Origin: Nocardioides zeae
GTDB taxonomy: Bacteria; Actinomycetota; Actinomycetes; Propionibacteriales; Nocardioidaceae
DNA length: 64,000 bases
Direction of reading: 5' to 3'
Assembly: GCF_030818655.1 (NCBI RefSeq)
Contig: NZ_JAUTAN010000001.1
Location: 3,968,001-4,032,000, forward strand
Shown here: one piece after another, positions 42,525 to 52,158 of the stretch
Position numbering within the stretch: position 1 is the first letter of the stretch
Layout: every line of letters starts with the position of its first letter
Notes under the pieces: model-generated
Told to the model about the DNA's origin: nothing
The model's input: only the letters and a program-made list of their open reading frames with translations
Databases searched by the model: none
Position numbers and translations under genes: made by a program

Positions 42525-42821
42525 ATGAGCATCTACGCGGTGACCTACACCTACTCCGACGACGTGGCCCTGCGGGACGCGGAGCGCGCCAGCCACCGGG
42601 AGTACCTCGCCGGTCTCGCGGAGGCCGGCCACATGGTCGTCTCCGGCCCCTGGGGCGCCGACGAGCCCGCCGGCGCCCTCCTGTTCTTCCGGGGCGACTC
42701 GGCCGACGACGTGCGCGCGCTCACGGCGGAGGACCCGTTCGTGAAGCTCGGCGTCGTCGTCGACCAGGTCGTGCGCGAGTACCTGCCCGTCCTCGGCCCC
42801 GGCAAGGACGCGTTCGCCTGA
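42525..42821 (+). CDS. YciI-like protein
   Basis: A 98-residue YCII-family protein. It has the central HREYLAGLAEAGHMVVSGPWG (split: HREYLAGLAEAG, MVVSGPWG) and the helix DDVRALTAEDPFVKLGVV, ending VREYLPVLG. His near residue 24 and Asp in EDPF are the conserved putative active-site residues. Start ATG 42525 has GGGAGG upstream. It diverges from the ArsA pair. Not part of the conserved Rv3678-Rv3682 region, so it is likely the edge of the insert. Catalytic role unknown. Confidence 0.85.
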   Translation: MSIYAVTYTYSDDVALRDAERASHREYLAGLAEAGHMVVSGPWGADEPAGALLFFRGDSADDVRALTAEDPFVKLGVVVDQVVREYLPVLGPGKDAFA

Positions 42822-42843
42822 CAACTCGGCGCGAGCGAGGCGC

Positions 42844-45378
42844 TCAGTCCGCCGTCAGCCCCGCGGCCGGGGCGGTGCGGGCGGCGCGGCGGGCCGGGAG
42901 GACGCAGGCGACGAGCCCGGCGAGCGCGGCGACCGCGACCACCGCCGCCAGCTGACCGTAGGGCAGCACCAGCGCCGCCTCGGGGATCGACGGCTGCACC
43001 ATCACCTGCACGCCGACGACCGCGAAGTAGACCCCGACGGCCGTGCCGATGAGCGTCGCGACCACGGAGAGCAGCACCCCCTCGGTCGCCAGCGTGCGGC
43101 GCAGCTGCCGGCGCGTGAGGCCCAGGGCCCGCAGCAGCGCGTTCTCCCGCGACCGCTCCAGTACCGAGAGGCCGAGCGTGTTGCCGATGCCGATCAGCGC
43201 GATGAGCACCCCGATCCCGAGCAGCCCCACGACCGCGATGACGACGATGTCGAGCTGCCGGCTGATCCAGTCGCGCTGCTCGACGAGCGGCGTCACGGAG
43301 GCCCCGGTGCCGGCGGTCGCCGCGTCGAGGTCGGCCAGCAGGTCGTCCAGCCCGTCGCCGTCGACGCGCAACCACGCGGCGTACGGCGCGGTGTCGTCGC
43401 CCAGCAGCGTCGCCAGGGTGTCCGGCGCGACGATGGCCGCCGTGCCCCAGGCGCCGTCGACGTAGCGGGCCCGCAGCGTCACCGACCCCTGCGGCGTGCT
43501 CACCTCGAGCCGCTCGGTGAGGCCCGTCTCCCCGGTCAGCCCGGAGGGCACCAGGATCTCGTCGTCCGCGGGCAGCGCGATCCCGCGGTCGCCGCGCACC
43601 ACCTCGTCCAGCGCCGTGTCGGCGTCGGCCGCCGCCCCCGGCGCGACCACCGGCAGGGCCTCGTCCGCGAACAGCTGGTCGACCGGCAGCCCGGCGACGG
43701 TCGCGTCGAGCACCGGCGCCGCCGCGACCTCGCCGCCCGGCACGACGAGCGCCGCCTCGACCCCCGGGAGGCCCGTGACGCGCTCGGCGAGCGCGTCGTC
43801 GATCGGACCCTCCTCGGTGGCGACGGTGATGTCGACCGGGTACTGCTCGTCCAGCTCCGCGTCCGTCGCCGCCCGGGCGCTCGCCATGCCCGTCAGCACG
43901 GCCGTGGTCAGCGTGACCCCGATGAGGAGGGAGGCGGTCGTCGCCGCCGTGCGCCGCGGGTTGCGCACCGCGTTGTCCCCGGCGATGCGCGCCGTGGGCC
44001 CGGTACGCCGCACGACGAGGCCCACCAGCCGCAGCGCCGCCGGCACCAGGACGGGGCCGAGCAGCACCACGCCGGCGAAGAACAGGGTGCCGCCGGCCAC
44101 CATCACCACCATGTCGGCGGCGGAGACGGCGGCGGTCAGGCCGGCCACGCCGGCGCCCAGCACGAGGAGGCCGAGGACGATCCGCGCACGACCGGCCGCG
44201 GTGCGCACGCTCGGCGCCGCCGCGGGTCGCAGCGCGGCGAGCGGGCTGACCCGGGTGGCGGTGCGCGTCGGCACCCAGGCGGCGACCACCGTCGTCAGCA
44301 CCCCGCCGACGAAGGCCGCGCCCCACCACACCGGGGACGGCTGCGGCGTGCCCAGCGGGAAGTCGACGGTCGCCTGCAGGAGCGCGACGCCGCCGAAGCC
44401 GATCGCGGCGCCCACCAGCAGGCCCGTGGCCGACGACAGCAGGCCGACGACGAGGGCCTCGAGGCGCACGGAGCGCCGTACCTGCCGGCGCGTCGCGCCC
44501 ACGCACCGGAGCAGCGCGAGGTCGCGCTGGCGCTGCGCGAAGAGGATCGAGAACGTGTTGGCGATGACCATCACGGAGACCACGGCGGCGACGGCCGCGA
44601 AGAGCAGCACCACCATCGACAGCACGTCGACCTGCTGGTTCGCCGTCTGCAGGCGGTCGTCGGCCACCTCGGCGGGCGTGAACGTGCCGAGGTCCCCGAC
44701 CGTGCTCGCGTCGCTCCCCAGCGCCGCGATCTCCGCCGCCACGTCGGCGACGTCGCGGTCGGGACCGACGGCGTAGGTCACCGTCTCCGCCGCCCAGCCG
44801 TCGAACGAGGAGACCACGGAGAAGTCGGCCCACAGGGCGCTCGGCGTGAACGTGGTGCGGTCGGCCAGGCCGACGACCTCGAGGGTGGTCGCCGCGTCGC
44901 CGGTGCCGACGACGACCTCGTCGCCGATCCCGAGGTCGTCGGCCTGGGCGCGGGAGGCGTCCGCGACGACCTCGTCGGGTGCCTCGACACCGCGCCCCTC
45001 GACGAGGTCCTGCCACACGAGGTCGGGGTCGGCCGGCCAGGTGCCGACCGGGGCGTCCTCGACGACGGACGTGCCGTCGGTGCGGCTGACCGGCACCCAG
45101 GCGTCGGCGAGGGGTGCGGCGCTGTCGCCCTCGTCGGCGGCCAGGGCCACGACGGCCTCGACGCCCTCGTTCGTGGGCCACGAGGCCACGCCCCCGCCGG
45201 TGACGACGAGGTCGCCCCGCTCGTAGGGCTTGCCCACCTCGTCGGTGAGCCCGCCGCGCGCCGCCGAGGCGATCGCGTCGGTCACGACGACGAAGGCGAC
45301 GGCGATGGCGACGGCCAGCACGGCGGCCACGTAGCGGCGCGTGTGCGTCCGCAGCGACGCGAGCAGCACGGTCCTCAT
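42844..45378 (-). CDS. FtsX-family ABC permease
   Basis: An 844-residue permease with an N-terminal helix (YVAAVLAVAIAVAFVVVTDAI), MacB-type periplasmic region, and two FtsX domains: FAQRQRDLALLRCVGATRRQVRRS and LSVLERSRENALLRALGLTRRQLRR. The GALLGLLIGIA-type ending is here GLVACVLPARRAAR, the typical last loop. ATG overlaps the ATPase stop (ATGA). With the preceding ATPase it forms a second MacB-like system in the window; it is not closely similar to the PadR-controlled one by eye. Confidence 0.92.
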   Translation of the reverse strand: MRTVLLASLRTHTRRYVAAVLAVAIAVAFVVVTDAIASAARGGLTDEVGKPYERGDLVVTGGGVASWPTNEGVEAVVALAADEGDSAAPLADAWVPVSRTDGTSVVEDAPVGTWPADPDLVWQDLVEGRGVEAPDEVVADASRAQADDLGIGDEVVVGTGDAATTLEVVGLADRTTFTPSALWADFSVVSSFDGWAAETVTYAVGPDRDVADVAAEIAALGSDASTVGDLGTFTPAEVADDRLQTANQQVDVLSMVVLLFAAVAAVVSVMVIANTFSILFAQRQRDLALLRCVGATRRQVRRSVRLEALVVGLLSSATGLLVGAAIGFGGVALLQATVDFPLGTPQPSPVWWGAAFVGGVLTTVVAAWVPTRTATRVSPLAALRPAAAPSVRTAAGRARIVLGLLVLGAGVAGLTAAVSAADMVVMVAGGTLFFAGVVLLGPVLVPAALRLVGLVVRRTGPTARIAGDNAVRNPRRTAATTASLLIGVTLTTAVLTGMASARAATDAELDEQYPVDITVATEEGPIDDALAERVTGLPGVEAALVVPGGEVAAAPVLDATVAGLPVDQLFADEALPVVAPGAAADADTALDEVVRGDRGIALPADDEILVPSGLTGETGLTERLEVSTPQGSVTLRARYVDGAWGTAAIVAPDTLATLLGDDTAPYAAWLRVDGDGLDDLLADLDAATAGTGASVTPLVEQRDWISRQLDIVVIAVVGLLGIGVLIALIGIGNTLGLSVLERSRENALLRALGLTRRQLRRTLATEGVLLSVVATLIGTAVGVYFAVVGVQVMVQPSIPEAALVLPYGQLAAVVAVAALAGLVACVLPARRAARTAPAAGLTAD

Positions 45379-46190
45379 CGGGCGGCACCCCCGTGACCAC
45401 CCGTGGTGACCGTGCTGCCCGGCCGCAGCGTCGCGACCAGCCGGTCCGCGTCCGGCTCGACGAGGTGCGCCCGCACCGTGCCGTCGGCCAGCACGACGAC
45501 GTCGTCGGCGTACGCCGCGGCGTCCAGCTCGTGCGTCACCATGACGACCGTCTGGCCGAGCTCGCGGACGCAGCGCCGCAGGAACCCGAGCACCTCCGCG
45601 GACGTGTCCGAGTCGAGGTTGCCCGTCGGCTCGTCGGCGAAGACGATGTCGGGCCGCGCGACGAGCGCGCGGGCGATCGCCACCCGCTGCTGCTGGCCGC
45701 CGGACAGCTCGCCGGGGCGGTGCCCGAGCCGGTCGCCGAGCCCGAGGGTGGCGACGACCTCGTCGTACCGCGCCCGGACGCCCGCGTCGACCTTCCGGCC
45801 CGCGAGCTCGAACGGCAGCAGGATGTTCTGCCCGGCCGTGAGCATCGGCAGCAGGTTGAAGGCCTGGAAGACGAAGCCGACGTGGTCGCGCCGGAAGCGC
45901 GTCAGGTCGTCGTCGCCGAGGCCGTCGAGCCGGCGCCCGGCGATGGTCACGGACCCCGCGGAGGGCTGGTCGAGCCCCGCCAGGCAGTGCATGAGGGTGG
46001 ACTTCCCGGATCCCGAGGTGCCCATGACCGCCGTGAAGCGGCCGGCCGGGACGTCGAGGTCGACGCCGCGCAGGGCGTGGACCTGCGCGTCGCCCCGGCC
46101 GTAGGTCTTCGTCAGGCCCCGGGCGCTCGCCGCGAGGGCGGGGGTGGTCGGGGCGGGCTGGACCAGGTCGGTGAAGGGTGTGGTGGACAT
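45375..46190 (-). CDS. ABC transporter ATP-binding protein (MacB/LolD type)
   Basis: A 271-residue ATPase: Walker A GTSGSGKST, Q-loop VFQAFNLLPMLTAGQNILLP, signature LSGGQQQRVAIARAL, Walker B DIVFADEPTGNLDS, VMVTHELDAAAYADDV. It is followed directly by the FtsX permease. Upstream is a 265-base gap with a family B palindrome cluster, then the serine hydrolase and two-component genes on the same strand; these may be the regulator of the transporter, as in BceRS-type arrangements, but the separation makes this uncertain. Confidence 0.92.
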   Translation of the reverse strand: MSTTPFTDLVQPAPTTPALAASARGLTKTYGRGDAQVHALRGVDLDVPAGRFTAVMGTSGSGKSTLMHCLAGLDQPSAGSVTIAGRRLDGLGDDDLTRFRRDHVGFVFQAFNLLPMLTAGQNILLPFELAGRKVDAGVRARYDEVVATLGLGDRLGHRPGELSGGQQQRVAIARALVARPDIVFADEPTGNLDSDTSAEVLGFLRRCVRELGQTVVMVTHELDAAAYADDVVVLADGTVRAHLVEPDADRLVATLRPGSTVTTGGHGGAAR

Positions 46191-46332
46191 GGTGGGAACG
46201 CTAGGGACGGCGCACCCCCGGCGTCGTCACGCGAGCGGTTGATCCTCGCGGGCGGTGGTACGACGCGCGTGGGACCCGAGGTGGACCCCGGGTCCACCCG
46301 TGGGTGGAGGCGGCAGGCCCGGGCGGGTTCGG

Positions 46333-46443
46333 CCCGGGGGAAGAAAACGCGGACCGGTCGGGGCCCGGGGGAAAGAGAACGCGGACCGGAGCCTCGGATG
46401 GATCGATCCAAGAGGCCTCCCGGTCCGCGTTTTCTTTCCCCGG
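46333..46443. repeat. Palindrome family B, locus 2
   Basis: Contains CCCGGGGGAAGAAAACGCGG at 46333-46352, a direct copy with changes at 46365-46390 (GGAAAGAGAACGCGGACCGG) and an inverted copy at 46420-46441 (CCGGTCCGCGTTTTCTTTCC). The last two can form a roughly 25-bp stem. It shares the word GAAAACGCGGACC with 2551-2662. It lies between the serine hydrolase and the ABC ATPase genes. Confidence 0.8.
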
Positions 46444-46455
46444 CGCGCACTTTCC

Positions 46456-47343
46456 TCAGCCCGGCGCCGCCCTGCACGCCTCGACGACGCGCTCCGCCAT
46501 CCGGTCGGCGCCGGCGTGGTCGTGGGCCGTCAGGGTGACGACCATCGCGCCGCGCAGGATGACCAGCTGGCCGTGGGCGCCGTGCAGGCGCCACGCGTCG
46601 CCCGGCCCGCCCCAGGCCCCGAGGGAGTACCGCGCGTAGGACGGGTGCGCCTCGCGCTCGACCCAGGGTGTCCGCATCGCGCGCGGCCACCGGGCGGAGA
46701 CCAGCCGGGTGCCCTCCCACCGACCGTCGTCCCGGATGAGCCGCCCGATGCGGGCGAGCTCGTCGACCGTCAGGTGCAGGCCCCCGCCGGCGGCGATCCA
46801 CCCCTGCGGGCAGCGGTCCCACGGCGGGGCGTCGATGCCGAGCGGCTCGAACAGGCGCGGGCCGAGCCAGGCGGCGACGTCCCCCACGACCGTACCCAGC
46901 GCGCGCATGGCGGTGTAGGTGCTCGCGTTGGAGTACTGGAACACCCGCCCGGCGGACGGTCGGGACAGGAGCTCGAGCGCGAGGTCCGGCCAGTCGGTCA
47001 GCAGGGTCTCCGACCAGGGGAGGTCGATCCCGCTGGTCATCCCGAGCAGGTGCCGCGTCGTCACGGTCTCGACCCCCGCGCCCACGGGGTGGCCGGGGAA
47101 CCACCGCGCGACCGGGGCGTCGACGTCGAAGACGCCCTCGTCGTGGGCGATCCCCGCCGCCAGCACGCAGACGGCCTTGGCGGCGGAGTGGACGTCGCGG
47201 CGCACGTCCTCGGCCCACAGGTGGCGCGCGGTCTCGTCGCCGACGAGGACGTGGGCGGCGTGCGCGCCGAAGCCGTCCTCCTCGGCCGCGCGCACGACGA
47301 GGTCGAGGAGCTGCTGGGCGTGGGACACGGGGGAGTCTCCCAT
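46456..47343 (-). CDS. Serine hydrolase, beta-lactamase/DD-peptidase fold
   Basis: A 295-residue class C-like serine hydrolase. It has SxxK SAAK (Ser53-Lys56), the YxN equivalent YSNAS, and HGAHGQLV near the end as the KTG-like element. No signal peptide is visible, so it appears cytosolic and is more likely an esterase than a secreted beta-lactamase. It is 5 bases after the response regulator gene and same-strand, so co-transcribed with that two-component system. Substrate unknown. Confidence 0.85.
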   Translation of the reverse strand: MGDSPVSHAQQLLDLVVRAAEEDGFGAHAAHVLVGDETARHLWAEDVRRDVHSAAKAVCVLAAGIAHDEGVFDVDAPVARWFPGHPVGAGVETVTTRHLLGMTSGIDLPWSETLLTDWPDLALELLSRPSAGRVFQYSNASTYTAMRALGTVVGDVAAWLGPRLFEPLGIDAPPWDRCPQGWIAAGGGLHLTVDELARIGRLIRDDGRWEGTRLVSARWPRAMRTPWVEREAHPSYARYSLGAWGGPGDAWRLHGAHGQLVILRGAMVVTLTAHDHAGADRMAERVVEACRAAPG

Positions 47344-47348
47344 CCGCG

Positions 47349-48077
47349 TCAGCCCGGCCCCACGACGCCCGCCTCGTAGGCGAGCACGACGAGCTGCACG
47401 CGGTCGCGCGAGCCGGTCTTGGCGAGCAGCCGCCCCACGTGGGTCTTGACCGTCGCCTCGCCGAGCACGAGCTCGGCGGCGATCTCGCCGTTCGACAGAC
47501 CCCGGGCGACGAGCTCCAGCACCTCGGCCTCGCGCTCGGTCAGCGTCGCCAGCCGCGGGTGCGGCACGTGCGAGGCCGCGGACGACGGTACGCCGCGGTC
47601 CGACCCGTCCGGCAGCGTCGCCGCGACGTGGTCGAGCAGGCGGCGGGTCGTGGAGGGCGCGACGACGGCGTCGCCGGCGTGCACGCGTCGTACGGCCTCC
47701 AGCAGGTCGGGCGGGGTGGCGTCCTTGAGGAGGAACGCGGAGGCGCCGGCCTTGAGGGCGGCGAAGGCGTACTCGTCGAGGTCGAACGTCGTCAGCACGA
47801 TCACGCGGGGCACGGGCGCCCCGGCGTCGGCCCGCGCGGCCAGCGCCCGGGTGGCCTCGACGCCGTCGAGGCGCGGCATGCGCACGTCCATGAGCACGAC
47901 GTCGGCGACGGGCCGGTCGGCGCCCGTCGGGGCGGCGAGCAACCGGAGCGCCTCCTCGCCGTCGCCGGCCTCGCCGACGACCGTCAGGTCGTCCTGGCTC
48001 TCGACGAGCATCCGGAACCCGGCCCGCACCATCTGCTGGTCGTCGACGAGGAAGACGCGGATCGGCGGGACGCTCAC
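47349..48077 (-). CDS. LuxR-family response regulator
   Basis: A 242-residue regulator. Receiver: VFLVDDQQMVRAGFRML, VLMDVRMPRLDG, VLTTFDLDEYAF and FLLKDATP. The LuxR HTH is LTEREAEVLELVARGLSNGEIAAELVLGE, VKTHVGRLLAKT. Start is the GTG at 48077; the 30-residue longer linker between domains (SDRGVPSSAASHVPHP) is Ser/Pro rich. It follows the histidine kinase by 23 bases and precedes the serine hydrolase, so the three form a likely operon. Confidence 0.93.
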   Translation of the reverse strand: MSVPPIRVFLVDDQQMVRAGFRMLVESQDDLTVVGEAGDGEEALRLLAAPTGADRPVADVVLMDVRMPRLDGVEATRALAARADAGAPVPRVIVLTTFDLDEYAFAALKAGASAFLLKDATPPDLLEAVRRVHAGDAVVAPSTTRRLLDHVAATLPDGSDRGVPSSAASHVPHPRLATLTEREAEVLELVARGLSNGEIAAELVLGEATVKTHVGRLLAKTGSRDRVQLVVLAYEAGVVGPG

Positions 48078-48100
48078 GCGGTCATCCTCACACCGGGGGA

Positions 48101-49300
48101 TCACACCGGCACCCGGGCCACGACCTCGAACCCGCCGCCACCCCGCGGGCCCGTCGCCAGGGTGCCGCCGGTGGCGCGCACCCGCTCCCGCATCCCCACG
48201 AGCCCCAGGCCGCCGCCGGTCCGTCCCGGCTCGCCGGGGCCCGCGCCCCCGGCCGCCGCCCCCCGCCCGTCGTCGGTGACCCGCAGGACGAGCCCGCCCG
48301 GCTCCGCGTCGAGGACCACCTCGACGTCGCGGACGGGACCGGCGTGACGGCGCACGTTGGTGAGCGCCTCCTGCAGCACCCGGTAGACCACGAGGCCCGT
48401 GCCCGTCGGCACCGCCGGCAGGGGGTCGGGCAGCCGCACGGTGAGCGGGAGCCCGTCGGCACGGGCCTGCTCGAGGAGGCCCGCCACGTCGTCGAGGCCG
48501 GGCTGTGGCCGGGTGCCGGTCTGCTCGGACCGCAGCAGCCCCAGCAGCCGCCGCATCTCGCCGAGCGACTCCCGACCGGTCGCCGCGATGGTGCCGAGCG
48601 CGGCGGTGGCGACGTCGGGGTCCTTCGCCGCGGCGTACCGCGCCCCGTCCGCCTGCACCACCATCACCGACAAGCCGTGCGCGACCACGTCGTGCATCTC
48701 GCGGGCGATGCGGGCCCGTTCGTCGGAGGCGGCGAGCTCGGCGCGCTGCTCGGCGTCCCGGGCGACCTGCTCGGCGTGGGTGCGCAGGGCGTCGACGTAC
48801 GCCGCCCGCGTGCGCCCCAGCGTCCCCAGCGCCCACGCGGCGACCACCATGACGCCGATCGTGGTCGCGTAGCTGACCACCTGCTGCAGGGGGTAGTCGA
48901 CGGGGTCCACGTACGGCGAGGTCCAGTCCCAGGCGGCCGTCGCGGCCGCCACGAGACCGACGCCGAGGGCGACGGTCCCCGCCACCGCCGTGGAGAAGCG
49001 GGCCACGGCGTAGACGGCGACCGGGTACGCGAGCTGCGAGAACAGCGGCATGTCGACGAGCAGCACCTGCAGGGCGCTGGCGGCGGCCACCGCGGCGTAC
49101 ACGGCCACGGGGGAGCGGCGTCGCCACCACAGCGGTGCGCACTGCAGCACGCCCAGGAGCGCCCAGTCGGGCGCGCCCGCGGCGACCCCGATGAGCAGGC
49201 TCAGGCCCGCGAGGCCGACCGCGAGGCCCCGGTCGAACCACGCCTCGCCCCGCGGCCCCAGCCGCCGCGGCTGCCGGGGGAGGGCTGGCGCGGTGCTCAT
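48101..49300 (-). CDS. Sensor histidine kinase (HisKA_3)
   Basis: A 399-residue kinase with five or so hydrophobic segments in residues 25-165 and no large extracellular domain. Phosphoacceptor motif: ERARIAREMHDVVAHGLSVMVVQ. HATPase motifs: YRVLQEALTNVRRHAG, VTDDGRG and GLGLVGMRERVRATGG. It is typical of actinobacterial kinases that sense envelope stress in the membrane. Paired with the downstream response regulator. ATG 49300 is clear. Confidence 0.93.
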   Translation of the reverse strand: MSTAPALPRQPRRLGPRGEAWFDRGLAVGLAGLSLLIGVAAGAPDWALLGVLQCAPLWWRRRSPVAVYAAVAAASALQVLLVDMPLFSQLAYPVAVYAVARFSTAVAGTVALGVGLVAAATAAWDWTSPYVDPVDYPLQQVVSYATTIGVMVVAAWALGTLGRTRAAYVDALRTHAEQVARDAEQRAELAASDERARIAREMHDVVAHGLSVMVVQADGARYAAAKDPDVATAALGTIAATGRESLGEMRRLLGLLRSEQTGTRPQPGLDDVAGLLEQARADGLPLTVRLPDPLPAVPTGTGLVVYRVLQEALTNVRRHAGPVRDVEVVLDAEPGGLVLRVTDDGRGAAAGGAGPGEPGRTGGGLGLVGMRERVRATGGTLATGPRGGGGFEVVARVPV

Positions 49301-49368
49301 GGTCGCCGAGGGTACGGCGCCGCCCCGGCCCCGCGCGTCCCCCCGCGGGTGGACGCGGGCGGGGACCG

Positions 49369-50742
49369 TCAGGCGCGGGTGGCGACCCGCCCGGGGGCGA
49401 CCGGCAGCCGCTCGAACCCCCGGAGCACGCGGGTCTCGCGACGCTGCGGGGACCCGTCGACGCGGAGGTCGGGGAACCGCTCGTGGAGCATCTGCAGGGC
49501 GATCCGCGCCTCGGCCCGGGCGAGGGCCGCGCCGAGGCAGTAGTGCGCACCGGAGGAGAAGGCGAGGTGGGCGTTCGCGTTGGGGCGCGCGATGTCGAAC
49601 ACCTGCGGGTCGTCGAACACGGCGGGGTCGCGGTTGGCGGCGGCGAGGAACAGCAGCACGGGCGTGCCGCCCGCGATCTCGACGCCCTCGACCTCGAGGT
49701 CGTGCGGCACGACACGGAGCGAGTTCTGCACCGGCGGGTCGAAGCGGAGCGTCTCCTCCACGACGCCCGCCCAGAGGTCCGGCTCGGCGAGGGCGCGCTC
49801 CCGCTGGTCCCGGTGCCCCTCGAGCAGGACGACGGCGTTGGAGATGAGGTTGACGGTGGTCTCGAACCCGGCGGCCAGCACGAGCAGGGCGACGGCCCGC
49901 AGCTCCAGGTCGGTCAGCTGGGTCTCGTCGCCGTCGCCGTCGAGGAGGGCGAGCTGGCTGAGCAGGTCGTCGCCCGGGTGGCGCCGCTTCTCCTCGACGT
50001 GCTCGGTGACCCACCGGTGCATCGCGCGCACGGCCGAGCTGGCACGGCGGTAGCGACCCCAGCGCAGCCCGGGGTCGAGGAGGCTGGCGGCGCTGTTGCC
50101 CCAGGCGAGGAGCTGGCGGTGGTCGCGCTCGGGCACCCCGAGGATGGCGCCGATCACGGCGACGGGGAGCTGCGCCGCGTAGGCGTCCACCAGGTCGGTG
50201 CGCTCTGCCCCCGCCCGCTCGATCCGGTCGAGCAGCCGCTCGGCGGTGGCGGTGACGAGATCCTCCTGGGCGCGCACCTGCCGGGCGGTGAAGGCGCGGT
50301 TGACGAGCCGGCGCATGCGGACGTGGTCCACCCCGTCGGTGGCGAGCAGCGAGGGCGGGTCGATCGGACCGGCGGCCCACGGGTCGGTGCCCCAGCGGGC
50401 CAGGGCGCCGAGGGGGCCGGGCAGCTCGCGCAGACCGGCGCCGACACGCACGTCGGGGTGGCGCAGCAGGGCCGTCGTCAGTGCGTGGTCGGTCGTCGCG
50501 GAGACGATGCGACCCGGGACGAGGCGGCCGAGCGAGCGCAGCTCCTCGTAGGCCGGGTAGGGGTCCGCGCGCAGGGCCGGGTCGCAGTCGATCCGCGCGA
50601 ACAGCTCCCCGCTCCGGGCCGCGTGCTCGAAGAACGCCCGGGTCAGTGCGTGCTCGCCCACCCAGCGGGCCGCCGCCCGGACGTCGCCGACGGGGTCCCG
50701 TCCGGTGGGCACGCGCTCGGCGCGGTCCAGCAGCAGGGGCAT
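49369..50742 (-). CDS. Cytochrome P450
   Basis: A 457-residue soluble P450. I-helix AAGFETTVNLISNAV, ExxR as EETLR, PER-like FDIARPNANAHLAF, and heme loop FSSGAHYCLGAALARAEA with the thiolate Cys. The ribosome-binding site GAGGAGGA is 7 bases before the ATG. Ferredoxin and reductase genes are not adjacent, so redox partners are elsewhere. Length is slightly above usual for CYP107-like enzymes because of a long N-terminus. Neighbours give no substrate hint. Confidence 0.93.
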   Translation of the reverse strand: MPLLLDRAERVPTGRDPVGDVRAAARWVGEHALTRAFFEHAARSGELFARIDCDPALRADPYPAYEELRSLGRLVPGRIVSATTDHALTTALLRHPDVRVGAGLRELPGPLGALARWGTDPWAAGPIDPPSLLATDGVDHVRMRRLVNRAFTARQVRAQEDLVTATAERLLDRIERAGAERTDLVDAYAAQLPVAVIGAILGVPERDHRQLLAWGNSAASLLDPGLRWGRYRRASSAVRAMHRWVTEHVEEKRRHPGDDLLSQLALLDGDGDETQLTDLELRAVALLVLAAGFETTVNLISNAVVLLEGHRDQRERALAEPDLWAGVVEETLRFDPPVQNSLRVVPHDLEVEGVEIAGGTPVLLFLAAANRDPAVFDDPQVFDIARPNANAHLAFSSGAHYCLGAALARAEARIALQMLHERFPDLRVDGSPQRRETRVLRGFERLPVAPGRVATRA

Positions 50743-50916
50743 GTCTCGTCCTCCTCGGGGTGCGGGCGCGTGCTCCCCCACGCTAGGGCTCGCGGGGGAA
50801 CGGCGCATCGGTCGACGGCAGGGTGTCCGTCTCCTCCCGTGGGAGGAGACGGACCGGGGAACGCCGGGTGTCGTGGAGGGATGTCGGACGCGCGTGCGCC
50901 CGCCTAGGGTGCCCCT

Positions 50917-52158
50917 GTGGAGGGAGCCCCCGGCGTACCGCGCCCGCCCGCCGGCGTGCGCGCCCGCATCGAGGACAAGGCCCTGCGGCACGGGCTGGCG
51001 GCGCCCTGGTGGATCGGCACGACGGCGGTCCTCGCCCAGGTCGCCGCGGCGCTCGTGGCGCTGGCGCAGCGCGACGCGCTGCTCTCGCCGGCGCTGCTCG
51101 CCGTGGCGGTGGTGGCGGCGCCGTTCGTCGTGCAGGCGCACGTCCACGCCTGGGTGCCGGCCTGGGTCGACCTCGCCGCCGGGCTCGTCGGTGCGGCGTG
51201 GATCGCGGCGCTGCCCGTGGTCGCCACCGGTCTCGCCGACTTCCTGCCCGTGTCCCTGGCCTTCCTCGTCGCCCACGTGACAGCAGCGACGAGCGCGCGC
51301 GTCGGGGCCGTGGCGGCGGCGTCCGCCATCGGCGTCGCGGTGGTGCTGCCGGGCCCGCTCCTCGGCACCTCCGCCGACCCGGGCGGCGCCGTCGTGGGCG
51401 TGCTCGAGGTCTGTCTCGGTGCGGTCATTGGCTACTGGTTCCGCACGCAGATGCGGGCCCTCGCGGCCGAGCGGGCGGCCCGCTCGCAGGAGGCGGAGCG
51501 GGCGGCGCTGGCCGAGCGGCAGCGGATCGCCCGCGAGATCCACGACCTCGTCGCGCACTCGCTCAGCGTGACCGTCCTCCACGTGGCGGGGGCGCGCCAG
51601 GTGCTCCTCGACGGCGTCGCCGACGCCGCCGAAGGTCGGCCCGCGGCGCTCGACGAGGCGACGCGCGAGGCGTGCGAGGCGCTGGCCGACGCCGAGGAGG
51701 TGGGGCGCCGCGCGATGGCGGACATCCGGCGCACCGTCGGCCTCCTGGCCCGGGGGGACGGCGAGGGCCGGCACGCTCTGCCCGACGCCCGCGACCTGCC
51801 GGCCCTGGTGGCGCAGGTCCGCGCCGCGGGCCTCCCGGTGGAGGCGGCGGTCGAGGGCGACCTCGCCGCCGTGCCGCCCGCGCTCGGGCTGGGCCTCTAC
51901 CGGGTGCTCCAGGAGTCGTTGGCGAACGCGGCGCGGCACGCACCGGGCGCGCCGGTGCAGGTCGAGGTCGACGTACGCCGCGGGGCCCGCCTCCGCGTCG
52001 TCAACGAGGTGCTTCCGGGCGCGGTCCCGGGCACCGACGGGTCGGGCACCGACGGGATGGCCGCGCGCGTCGCCGGGCTCGGCGGCACGCTGCGGGCGGG
52101 CCGACGTCGCGAGGGCGGCGTCGTGCGGTGGGTCGTCGAGGCGGAGGTGGCGCGGTGA
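50917..52158 (+). CDS. Sensor histidine kinase (HisKA_3)
   Basis: A 413-residue membrane kinase. Residues 30-170 have about five hydrophobic segments; the phosphoacceptor motif is RQRIAREIHDLVAHSLSVTVLHVAGAR, shown here as IAREIHDLVAHSLSV, and the HATPase has YRVLQESLANAARHAPG and GMAARVAGLGGTL. The third ATP-binding loop is short and degenerate (VVNEVLPGAV). GTG overlap with the following response regulator defines a two-component pair. Confidence 0.92.
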   Translation: MEGAPGVPRPPAGVRARIEDKALRHGLAAPWWIGTTAVLAQVAAALVALAQRDALLSPALLAVAVVAAPFVVQAHVHAWVPAWVDLAAGLVGAAWIAALPVVATGLADFLPVSLAFLVAHVTAATSARVGAVAAASAIGVAVVLPGPLLGTSADPGGAVVGVLEVCLGAVIGYWFRTQMRALAAERAARSQEAERAALAERQRIAREIHDLVAHSLSVTVLHVAGARQVLLDGVADAAEGRPAALDEATREACEALADAEEVGRRAMADIRRTVGLLARGDGEGRHALPDARDLPALVAQVRAAGLPVEAAVEGDLAAVPPALGLGLYRVLQESLANAARHAPGAPVQVEVDVRRGARLRVVNEVLPGAVPGTDGSGTDGMAARVAGLGGTLRAGRRREGGVVRWVVEAEVAR

